A program made the position numbers and the translations under genes. Positions 1-5,659 of a stretch of DNA of 9,541 nt are shown here, piece by piece (positions within the stretch are counted from its first letter, which is position 1; the number at the start of each line of letters is the position of its first letter). The stretch is taken from positions 1-9,541 of the forward strand of contig CANISK010000042.1 of assembly GCA_947470205.1 (NCBI GenBank), in the 5' to 3' direction. The DNA comes from Neisseriaceae bacterium (lineage in GTDB: Bacteria; Pseudomonadota; Gammaproteobacteria; Burkholderiales; UBA11063). Under the pieces are notes generated by a model. The model did no database searches, was not told the origin of the DNA, and was given only the letters and a program-made list of their open reading frames with translations.

Positions 1-95
1 AGGCGGGAATCCATTCAATGTAGATAGTCACCTTTTAAAATGAATGTTGGGTGTTGTAAAACTGGATTCCCGACGACTTAGGGAATGACAACATT
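1..95. repeat. Palindromic dispersed repeat (partial, cut by window edge)
   Basis: A perfect 10-bp inverted repeat, CGGGAATCCA at 4-13 and TGGATTCCCG at 63-72, is followed by GGGAATGACA at 81-90. Words of the type 'gcgggaatccag ... ctggattcccg ... gggaatgac' are typical of the small non-coding palindromic repeats scattered through many proteobacterial genomes. The left end appears to lie outside the window. No coding sequence is seen. That it is a multicopy repeat is inferred from its shape; no second copy of this family is present here. Confidence 0.5.
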
Positions 96-115
96 TATTG
101 ATTTCTTATGTCGAA

Positions 116-433
116 TTAGCATTTTATGAGGTTATGCAAGAAGTCTAATAAATCTTTTGCATGTGGTTGTATTGGTTCAATAATTGCTCGATATAAAGTT
201 TCCCAGCTATCAATAAAGAAATGCAAAGATAATCCTTGTATTTTTTTCCATAAATACAATTTACGACCAGATTTTTGTAATGCCAGTTCGAAATATCCAC
301 TTGTGCGCTCTTGTACCTGATCTATTGCAAATGCAATCATCATAAGATAAGCCATTACTGCGCTTAAATTTTTATTACCGTGACCAAAATTGTGCTCAAG
401 ATGATAACCTTGATTTTTTAATGGTTGGGTGGG
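116..433 (-). pseudogene. DDE transposase, C-terminal fragment
   Basis: The minus-strand frame is open from 433 down to a stop at 116-118. The first ATG (355) is not the real beginning, because transposase-like sequence continues upstream of it to a TGA at 434-436. The upstream part reads LKNQGYHLEHNFGHGNKN, a motif I associate with the catalytic-glutamate end of a DDE transposase, where YHLEHNFGHG is followed by a hydrophobic helix (LMMIAFAIDQVQE) and a SWETLYRAI segment. The N-terminal and central parts with the catalytic aspartates are missing, so the gene is dead. It is broken exactly where IS21-like terminal repeats begin (428), which suggests a later insertion or deletion removed the rest. 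The IS family cannot be fixed from this fragment. Confidence 0.7.
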
Positions 434-475
434 TCACTTTTTGATTACAATGGTGGGTCAAAAGATCATTACAAT
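428..475. repeat. Two tandem IS21-type terminal repeat units
   Basis: Two adjacent 24-bp units, 428-451 and 452-475, both begin GGTGGGTCA and end ATTACAAT, with 18 of 24 positions identical. IS21-family elements carry multiple short terminal repeats with a GGTGGGTCA-like core at their ends, so this looks like the tip of such an element whose istA/istB genes are gone. It sits between the truncated DDE transposase and the TnpB-like fragment and probably marks the break in one or both. Family assignment is from the motif only. Confidence 0.55.
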
Positions 476-613
476 TTACAAAATAAATACCCTGCGGCAA
501 ATTATACTGGTATTGCTATAACAAAATTACGGGCAACTGGGCATGTTGTCCTCAGACGTGGAGATAGCGGAAGACCACAAGCAATTGTGGCTGGTGCCTA
601 TGAAACGTCTTGA
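476..613 (+). pseudogene. tnpB: TnpB (IS200/IS605 OrfB) C-terminal remnant
   Basis: The plus-strand frame ends in TGA at 611-613 and reads PAANYTGIAITKLRATGHVV, then LRRGDSGRPQAIVAGAYETS. This resembles the extreme C-terminus of TnpB proteins, where the RuvC-III segment (D.NAA.NI) is followed by a short basic 'GH.V' tail. Here the catalytic Asp is gone, the word AAN is kept, and everything upstream is replaced by the IS21-like repeat. A GC-rich hairpin directly after the stop supports the reading, because IS200/IS605 elements place their right-end structure there. The in-frame TTG at 425 lies inside the IS21-like repeat, so a free-standing 62-residue gene is unlikely. The assignment rests on a short match and context. 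Confidence 0.5.
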
Positions 614-649
614 CGCCCCACAGCGTTAGCGTGGGGCGTATGTCACGTT
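604..649 (+). other. IS200/IS605-like right-end hairpin
   Basis: ACGCCCCAC (613-621) pairs perfectly with GTGGGGCGT (631-639) around the loop AGCGTTAGC. An outer AACGT/ACGTT pair (604-608/645-649) could lengthen the structure. The stem is far more GC-rich than the surroundings and overlaps the stop codon of the TnpB-like frame. In IS200/IS605 elements a right-end imperfect hairpin here is the transposase substrate and the 3' part of the TnpB guide RNA (omega/reRNA). No T-run follows, so a rho-independent terminator is less likely. Confidence 0.5.
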
Positions 650-718
650 CTGAAGATGAAATTCCCTCCACCACTTACCAGCTACAATTTAATGATTATC
701 GTTGCGGAATTCTTGTTT

Positions 719-1282
719 TTATTTGTTAAAAAATGTGATTTGAAATGGAGCAATCTTTACGCCGGCAGTTACGACATTACCCCAATTTCCAGCAAATCCT
801 TTATTGATGTTATTCATGTATGCAATTTGCCCAGTGTTCCAATCTTGATGCATGCTCATAAATCCAAGCTCATCTTGTTCTGTATTTAATTCTGTGGATA
901 ACGCTGGATTTTGTGTGGTAATGATAAAATTCTCATTATCATTTTGATATTCATCGGTTCCCCTGCATTTTTCATCAAATTGATACATGTAAGTATGTCT
1001 AGATGGCAAATCTAAGTATTGATATCGATTATTCGATACATCCATTTGAGTTACTTTAATTTTAGGTGAAACTAGCGGAGCTTTATCATCGTTAATTATA
1101 CAACGAAAAAAATGATTATAATTAGAAGCCTGATTATAATTTTTGGCAATAATATACATTGTCTTGTCTGACGTATTGGTGAAATAAATTTCTGAGTTAT
1201 TTTGCCCCATGGAAAGATTGTCTTCGCCGTAAGTAGATGCGATGACACAAGAGAGTAATACGCATTGTAGTAATTTGTGCAT
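719..1282 (-). CDS. Secreted or periplasmic protein of unknown function
   Basis: 187 residues; I do not recognise the family. Residues 1-19 (MHKLLQCVLLSCVIASTYG) look like a Sec signal peptide: a short basic start, a hydrophobic core and small residues before a likely cut near residue 19. There is no lipobox. The mature part is polar and rich in Asn, Tyr and aromatic residues. It has only two cysteines (about 61 and 106), which could form one disulfide after export. The alternation of IYFTNTSDKTMYIIAK-like segments suggests beta structure, and the end is GVKIAPFQITFFNK. No internal stop or frameshift is seen. The stretch before the ATG (TTTTACACGGTACCTAAA) has no clear Shine-Dalgarno. The gene stands alone between IS debris downstream and the tRNA pair upstream, read divergently from the tRNAs. 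Being a real gene is likely; its role is open. Confidence 0.7.
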   Translation of the reverse strand: MHKLLQCVLLSCVIASTYGEDNLSMGQNNSEIYFTNTSDKTMYIIAKNYNQASNYNHFFRCIINDDKAPLVSPKIKVTQMDVSNNRYQYLDLPSRHTYMYQFDEKCRGTDEYQNDNENFIITTQNPALSTELNTEQDELGFMSMHQDWNTGQIAYMNNINKGFAGNWGNVVTAGVKIAPFQITFFNK

Positions 1283-1450
1283 TTTTAGGTACCGTGTAAA
1301 ATTGTTTAAAAAAAATCAAGATAAACTACAATAGACTTGTAGGTTGTAAAAGAAGTCTATTAAGTATTATATCATAAAGTATAACAAATATATATCATAA
1401 ACAAAATCATGATATAGGTGAGTACAATATACAAATAAATATAAAAAAAC

Positions 1451-1479
1451 TTGCAATTTGGCTTATAAATATGTAATAA
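1451..1479 (+). promoter_or_regulatory. Likely sigma-70 promoter of the tRNA pair
   Basis: TTGCAA (1451-1456) and TAATAA (1474-1479) are separated by 17 bases, with start expected near 1486, about 30 bases before tRNA-Val. The rest of the 232-base gap 1283-1514 is very AT-rich, and I see no gene in it. Confidence 0.45.
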
Positions 1480-1514
1480 TACATTCCTCAAGTGTAAATT
1501 ATACTCACATTAGG

Positions 1515-1590
1515 GGGCGCTTAGCTCAGTTGGTAGAGCATCTGCCTTACAAGCAGGGGGTCATAGGTTCGAATCCTATAGCGCCCACCA
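1515..1590 (+). tRNA. tRNA-Val (anticodon TAC)
   Basis: A 76-base cloverleaf with acceptor stem GGGCGCT/AGCGCCC. The D arm has AGCTCAGTTGGTAGAGC, the anticodon loop CTTACAA places TAC at 1548-1550, and the T arm contains GGTTCGAATCC. The CCA end is encoded (1588-1590). It is co-transcribed with the tRNA-Asp that begins nine bases later. Confidence 0.97.
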
Positions 1591-1599
1591 TACTATTTT

Positions 1600-1676
1600 G
1601 GAGCGGTAGTTCAGTTGGTTAGAATACCGGCCTGTCACGCCGGGGGTCGCGAGTTCGAGTCTCGTCCGCTCCGCCA
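1600..1676 (+). tRNA. tRNA-Asp (anticodon GTC)
   Basis: A 77-base cloverleaf with acceptor stem GGAGCGG/CCGCTCC. The anticodon loop CTGTCAC places GTC at 1634-1636, the T loop is GTTCGAGTC, and CCA is encoded (1674-1676). Val and Asp tRNAs are adjacent in other gammaproteobacteria too. No clear terminator follows. No second copy of its 3' end, which would mark an island attachment site, is seen in the window. Confidence 0.97.
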
Positions 1677-1795
1677 ACTACATTTATAAATTTAATTAAA
1701 TGATAAAACCAAATAATTAATATCAGTTAGAATATCATATCAATGACTGGGTTAAGTCTCAGTTTCATAAATTAAAACTACAAAAATCAAGAATT

Positions 1796-2736
1796 ATGAC
1801 AATGCCTACTTTTCAAGAAATTATGAGACCTTTATTAAATCACTTATCAGACAATAAGGAGCATATTCTTGCAGACTTAGTGGTTAGTTTAGCCAAATAT
1901 TTTAATCTGACAGATATGGAAAAGTCTCAATTGTTACCCAGTGGAAAACAAGGTATGTTTGCCAATCGGGTAGGTTGGGCTAAAACCTATCTTGCCAGAG
2001 CAGGTTTGGTGTCTACTATGAGTAGGGGGATATATAAAATCACCCCCATTGGTACAAAAGAAATAAAAAATCCAACACAATCCATATCGGTTAAGTATTT
2101 ACGTAGTGAATATCGACGGAATTTAAAATTTATTAATTTTATTAATGGAAATAAAAATCAGCTTGAGCAGTCAGTTAATCAATCAGAATCCAACCCTGAG
2201 AGCCACATCACAGATCCAATAGAAACAATAGAAAATCAGTTCACTCAGCTTAATCAACAATTGGCAATTGATTTATTGGATAAAATAAAAAGCAACCCTC
2301 CACAGTTTTTTGAGAATTTGGTAGCCGATTTATTAATTAAAATGGGTTATGGTAGCTCCAAACAAGATATTTTAAAAAATTCTGGTCATAGTGGTGATGG
2401 TGGTATAGATGGCATAATCAAGGAGGACTTGCTTGGGTTTAGTAAAATATATATTCAAGCAAAACGTTGGATGAATGCCGTGGGTAGTAAAGAAATCCGA
2501 GATTTTGTTGGGGCATTGCGCATGCAAAATGCGTCTAAAGGCTTATTTGTTACAACTTCTACGTATACAGAACCTGCTAAAAAAGCCTGCTAACGCTCAA
2601 TAATTCTGATGCAATTGTATTGATTGACGGTCTTGAGTTAGCTCAGTTAATGATTCAATATAATGTGGGGGTTGTAATAAAGAATGTTTATGAATTAAAG
2701 CACATAGATGGGGATTCTTTACTCTCGATTGATTAA
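1796..2736 (+). pseudogene. mrr: Mrr-type restriction endonuclease, frameshifted near the 3' end
   Basis: Mrr is a type IV-like enzyme that cleaves modified DNA. The first 265 codons (1796-2593) match the family layout. An N-terminal winged-helix region begins MTMPTFQEIMRPLLNHL, parallel to the start of E. coli Mrr, which supports the ATG at 1796. A linker (~90-150) and a PD-(D/E)XK catalytic domain follow, with GDGGIDG (Asp205), YIQAKRW (Gln221, Lys223) and KGLFVTTS (~248-255). A TAA at 2591-2593 then ends this frame. The -1 frame continues TLNNSDAIVLIDGLELAQLM and NVGVV to a TAA at 2734-2736, exactly the missing C-terminal Mrr motif. The shift lies at or just after six A (2579-2584). All catalytic residues precede the break. 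It is either a one-base loss in the homopolymer or rescued by slippage. No strong ribosome site is seen. Confidence 0.85.
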
Positions 2737-2814
2737 AATGTTACATAAACTCCAGTTCTACATAATAAACACACAAACTCAGTCACTGACAATTATAAGC
2801 GCTTCACAACCTGC

Positions 2815-2969
2815 GTCATTGCGAGCCGTAAGCGTGGCAATCCCCCATAAACAATAAAATGCAACACAATATTGAGCATTAGCTGATAATGGCTGTATCA
2901 TTAAAAATAACATTGTGAGCGTCAATCATTGAGATTACCACGGCTTGATAAATCCAGCCTCGCAATGAC
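2815..2969. repeat. ~155-bp inverted-repeat element (MITE-like)
   Basis: The ends are perfect 11-bp inverted repeats, GTCATTGCGAG (2815-2825) and CTCGCAATGAC (2959-2969). Inside them CGTGGCAATC (2833-2842) and GATTACCACG (2933-2942) pair with one mismatch. Repeats of the type 'gtcattgcgagc...gtggcaatc' are known as dispersed non-coding elements in several bacterial genomes. The core is AT-rich and has no convincing gene. This element fills most of the 418-base gap between mrr and the next gene (2737-3154), where I see no other feature apart from a possible -10 (TATAAT, 3115-3120). Confidence 0.65.
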
Positions 2970-3154
2970 TGTGTTTGTTAGTTTATTATACTTAACGCAC
3001 ATGAATATGGATATTTATTTAATAATTTACTGTAAATCAAATAGTTATACAATAATAATCAGTACAATAAATCTCCGTAAAAAGATCTGTCAAGGAGTCA
3101 GTATAAGAGTTTAATATAATGGTTGTATTGTAATACTTTTTAAGGGTCACAAAT

Positions 3155-4327
3155 ATGGAAATTAGCCAATTCTACCAGACAACACAACAACAGGGGTATC
3201 CGCAAAAAATTAGCAATGGATTCTTGTTGTTTCAAACACCAAATATCGATGAACAAAAATTTATAAATTCGGTGATTAAATATATGAAATACATTAATGC
3301 ATCCCACAATATAATGTATTACAATGATTATTTGCGTGATGAGTTGTCAAATCAAATATCAAATAAACCCCCGAAAAATTTAAATAAATATCAATATTGG
3401 CAATATGCAGACAAATATTTTCAAAAAATTACCCCATTAAACCGTAGTACTTATTGTGATAATATTTTAAAAAATACTGGGTTTGAAGTGGTTAGCTCTA
3501 AAATTTATGGTAATTATAGCTATTGTGGTAATGATCCAGCTGGAGCATTAGATAAATTACTGCAGCAAAAACCACTATTTATCGAATGTTTATCCGCTAT
3601 TCACCTGTGTAACATTCTTGCTTTTAAAGAGCAAATTGGAGGCCATGCATTTAATGAGTATATAAACAATAGATATAATGGGAATCTAACCACGGACGGT
3701 ACATTTTTGCCATTTAATATTCATGAATATATAGTAGATGTATCATCAGGTGATAAAAATTACAAGATATATGAAGATGATATAAAAATTGGTGATGTGA
3801 TATATATAACAATAACAAATGGATTTGCGTTTCACGGTGGGTCTGAATTAAATGGTTATAATTTATTATGCGTTGAGAAAGATGCAAATAACCAACCATT
3901 ATTTTTAGGATTTCATTCTATAAAGCATAACCCATATACTTTATCTGAAGTTGGTAAAATATTAGAGGATGCATTTATAGAAAATCTCTCATATAAAGAT
4001 TTGTTAATTATATATAATTGCATGCAATGTGCTAAGGGTGCCAAAATGCTACATTCAGATTTTACAATTGCAAACACATATAAATTATTGGGAAAGTGCA
4101 ATGCAGAAAATATACTTAATGAGGAAATTAATAAAGCGAAAAAGATAGAAAATAATATAGGAAAATCTGCTATAAAGATGCCAGAAGATTTACCCCATAG
4201 TTATCTATTGCATAAAATTTTGCGTTATATACCTAACACTCAGGGGAACAATATTTATATTGAAAGTAGGTGTAATCCAAATAATGCTCAATTGCTATAT
4301 ATTACAACATGCATACAAAAGTTTTAG
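3155..4327 (+). CDS. Unknown protein, possible Tgl-like transglutaminase or cysteine-protease fold
   Basis: 390 residues with no confident family. A good ribosome site (AAGGG, 8 bases ahead) supports the start. The middle contains the ordered features NTGFEV (107-112), DPAGALDKLL (127-136), an E-C pair followed by a helix (PLFIECLSAIHLCNILAF, Glu144-Cys145), GDVIYITIT (213-221) and GFAFHGG with His227. Bacillus protein-glutamine gamma-glutamyltransferase (Tgl) has the same order: an ECATA catalytic cysteine in a helix, then a GDxxYF strand and a GHG histidine about 80 residues later. The fold and possible Cys-His chemistry are therefore inferred; the sequence match is short. There is no signal peptide and no transmembrane segment. 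The C-terminal third (~260-390) is mostly helical with extra cysteines and is unlike Tgl. The gene is AT-rich, stands alone between repeat fragments and is convergent with bcp. It may be a recently acquired accessory protein or host-directed effector. Confidence 0.75.
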   Translation: MEISQFYQTTQQQGYPQKISNGFLLFQTPNIDEQKFINSVIKYMKYINASHNIMYYNDYLRDELSNQISNKPPKNLNKYQYWQYADKYFQKITPLNRSTYCDNILKNTGFEVVSSKIYGNYSYCGNDPAGALDKLLQQKPLFIECLSAIHLCNILAFKEQIGGHAFNEYINNRYNGNLTTDGTFLPFNIHEYIVDVSSGDKNYKIYEDDIKIGDVIYITITNGFAFHGGSELNGYNLLCVEKDANNQPLFLGFHSIKHNPYTLSEVGKILEDAFIENLSYKDLLIIYNCMQCAKGAKMLHSDFTIANTYKLLGKCNAENILNEEINKAKKIENNIGKSAIKMPEDLPHSYLLHKILRYIPNTQGNNIYIESRCNPNNAQLLYITTCIQKF

Positions 4328-4347
4328 GGGTTCTGATGATGACAAAG

Positions 4348-4402
4348 CTCGCAATGGCTGATTTTATTGATATCTATATGTTGAACGCACATTTATAGAT
4401 AT
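4348..4402. repeat. Possible diverged copy of the repeat end at 2959
   Basis: CTCGCAATGGCTG here resembles CTCGCAATGACTG at 2959-2971. In both places AACGCACAT follows at nearly the same distance (35 bases there, 36 here), then an AT-rich stretch with GATAT. The bases between the two shared words agree poorly. Only one arm of the inverted repeat is recognisable, so this would be a decayed or partial copy. It lies just after the stop of the 390-residue gene. Confidence 0.35.
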
Positions 4403-4438
4403 AAGGATAATTATGATATTTGGTTTAAGATAATAATC

Positions 4439-4882
4439 TTATGCGAAATAATTACGCACAAACTCAAGCACCTCATGGGCATGGTTTTCAGCCTTCACCT
4501 TTCGCCATTCTTTCACTATCTTTTTTGTAGTATCAAGTACAAATGTACTTCTTTCTATGCCCTGAACAACACGTCCATACATATTTTTATCTTTTATCAC
4601 ATCAAATATTTTACACACAACCTCATCCACATCAGATAATAATTCCACAGATAAATTAAATTTATCAGCAAATTTACAATGTGATGCCACCGTATCACGA
4701 GATATACCCACCACTTTAATATTTATTTTTTGAAATTCTGGGTATAATTTAGTAAAATCTTGGTTTTCAATGGTACATCCGGGAGTGTCATCTTTTGGAT
4801 AGAAAAATATCACCACTGGTGTGGTGCACGTGGATAACTCAAAATCATTACCCATACTGGATGGTAATTTAAAATCAATCAT
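4439..4882 (-). CDS. bcp: Bcp/PrxQ-type thioredoxin-dependent peroxiredoxin
   Basis: 147 residues. Enzymes of this family reduce hydrogen peroxide and organic hydroperoxides in the cytoplasm. Family marks are FFYPKDDTPGCT with peroxidatic Cys36, VVGISRDTVASHCKFADKFN (~57-76), LLSDVD (81-86), GIERSTFVLD (108-117, with the active-site Arg111) and a final WRKVK..HA..VL segment. Where E. coli Bcp has its resolving cysteine five residues after the peroxidatic one, this protein has Gln41 (GCTIENQ). Other cysteines are at 19, 69 and 90, so it is either a 1-Cys enzyme or uses a different partner cysteine. The N-terminus is a little shorter than usual. AAGAAAG eight bases before the ATG is a plausible ribosome site. 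The gene lies 129 bases downstream of yafQ behind a palindrome, probably with its own control. Confidence 0.93.
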   Translation of the reverse strand: MIDFKLPSSMGNDFELSTCTTPVVIFFYPKDDTPGCTIENQDFTKLYPEFQKINIKVVGISRDTVASHCKFADKFNLSVELLSDVDEVVCKIFDVIKDKNMYGRVVQGIERSTFVLDTTKKIVKEWRKVKAENHAHEVLEFVRNYFA

Positions 4883-4913
4883 GAATAAACTTTCTTAATG
4901 CAATTTTGACATA

Positions 4914-4948
4914 TAGTAATGATTAAAATTAGTTATTAATCATTACTA
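4914..4948. promoter_or_regulatory. 13-bp perfect palindrome upstream of bcp
   Basis: TAGTAATGATTAA (4914-4926) and TTAATCATTACTA (4936-4948) are perfect inverted repeats with a 9-base spacer. They sit in the gap between yafQ and bcp, about 30 bases before the bcp start. No T-run follows on either strand, so a rho-independent terminator is unlikely. It is best read as a possible operator for bcp, though a transcript hairpin ending the toxin-antitoxin message is not excluded. Confidence 0.45.
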
Positions 4949-5011
4949 CTTAAGTGATTGCCACACCCTGATAAATAAGTGGTCATAATGACTGATTTTG
5001 CACTTACCTCA

Positions 5012-5293
5012 TTAACCAAATAATTCAGAGTGGCTACCAAGACGAATTAATTTAAGAATATCTGAAGTATTGTTTTGATATATTAATGCCAAATCAGGAT
5101 AAATGTGGCAATCTCTACAATCCGAATATTCACCTTGCAAATTATGATCCATATACTTAACTGGAAGTTTGCTATCATGTACCAAATATTGCAAAATCTC
5201 CGTAAAGCGGCGCTCAAGAGTCTTGTTAAATTTACCCATTAATTCGCGTTGATAATCTTTTTTAAATTGCTTGGTTCGTTCAATCGTCCGCAT
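5012..5293 (-). CDS. yafQ: YafQ-family mRNA interferase toxin
   Basis: 93 residues, a RelE-superfamily toxin that cuts mRNA on translating ribosomes and is neutralised by DinJ. The residues important in E. coli YafQ are all kept: His50 (MDHNLQG), His63 and Asp67 (RDCHIYPDLALIY), His88 (GSHSELFG) and the aromatic Phe92. The basic N-terminal helix region (RTIERTKQFKKDY) is also present. Length is normal for the family and the frame is intact, so the toxin is probably active. Its ATG lies inside the end of the antitoxin gene (14 bases shared), which implies translational coupling; no good separate ribosome site is visible. The pair is a standard type II toxin-antitoxin operon. Confidence 0.93.
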   Translation of the reverse strand: MRTIERTKQFKKDYQRELMGKFNKTLERRFTEILQYLVHDSKLPVKYMDHNLQGEYSDCRDCHIYPDLALIYQNNTSDILKLIRLGSHSELFG

Positions 5294-5543
5294 TTAAATC
5301 AGCTATTAAAGAATTAATATTATCAAAAGATTTTAATTTTTGGGTGCGAGATTCTTTGATAGAGGCAATTGTTTTTTTATTGGGAACTTCTATATTTAAA
5401 GGAAATTTATGCGTGGTTGCAATATTGGTTAATAATAAACGAACTGCATCAGATACAGTTAAACCAATCGACTTTAGAACAACTGAAGCTTCATGTTTTA
5501 TAGATTCTTCAATTCGAGCGGTAACGAGTGAATTTGCGCTCAT
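5280..5543 (-). CDS. dinJ: DinJ/RelB-family antitoxin
   Basis: 87 residues. The N-terminal ribbon-helix-helix, VTARIEESIKHEASVVLKSI then GLTVSDAVRLLLT, is very close in pattern to E. coli DinJ and should dimerise and bind the operator. The C-terminal half (IEVPNKKTIASIKESR onward), by analogy, wraps YafQ. AGGGG seven bases before the ATG is a clear ribosome site and fixes the start. The gene precedes and overlaps yafQ, the usual order. A 17-bp perfect palindrome overlapping the probable promoter lies directly upstream, consistent with autorepression by the DinJ-YafQ complex. Confidence 0.92.
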   Translation of the reverse strand: MSANSLVTARIEESIKHEASVVLKSIGLTVSDAVRLLLTNIATTHKFPLNIEVPNKKTIASIKESRTQKLKSFDNINSLIADLNADD

Positions 5544-5560
5544 AAGTCAGCCCCTGTGTA

Positions 5561-5597
5561 AATAAATATTGATTAACAATGTTAATCAATATTTATT
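5561..5597. promoter_or_regulatory. 17-bp perfect palindrome, likely dinJ-yafQ operator
   Basis: AATAAATATTGATTAAC (5561-5577) and GTTAATCAATATTTATT (5581-5597) are exact inverted repeats around AAT. On the minus strand a TACAAT -10 box with an extended TG (TGATACAAT) occupies 5595-5603, so the palindrome begins inside the -10 and covers the transcription start. The ribosome site of dinJ follows it. A ribbon-helix-helix antitoxin bound here would block RNA polymerase. The -35 is poor. Confidence 0.7.
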
Positions 5598-5659
5598 GTA
5601 TCACAATATCTAATATCCTTACAGTTTTTTTTGAAATTGAGAATGATAATAGGTCTCTA

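Noticed and set aside
428..475. CRISPR-like repeat
   Set aside because: The two units are directly adjacent with no spacers and fit IS21-type terminal repeats; no CRISPR array or cas gene is seen anywhere in the window.
425..613. A 62-codon plus-strand frame starting at a TTG as an independent small gene
   Set aside because: Its first ~17 codons are the IS21-like terminal repeat units and the rest reads as a TnpB C-terminus, so it is a chance fusion across an insertion boundary.
1600..2736. Genomic-island insertion at the tRNA-Asp 3' end
   Set aside because: mrr follows the tRNA, but no direct repeat of the tRNA 3' end and no integrase gene are visible in the window.
4427..4440. AAGAT-AATA-ATCTT hairpin at the bcp stop as a terminator
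   Set aside because: Only five A/T-rich base pairs and no T-run on either strand; expected by chance in this composition.
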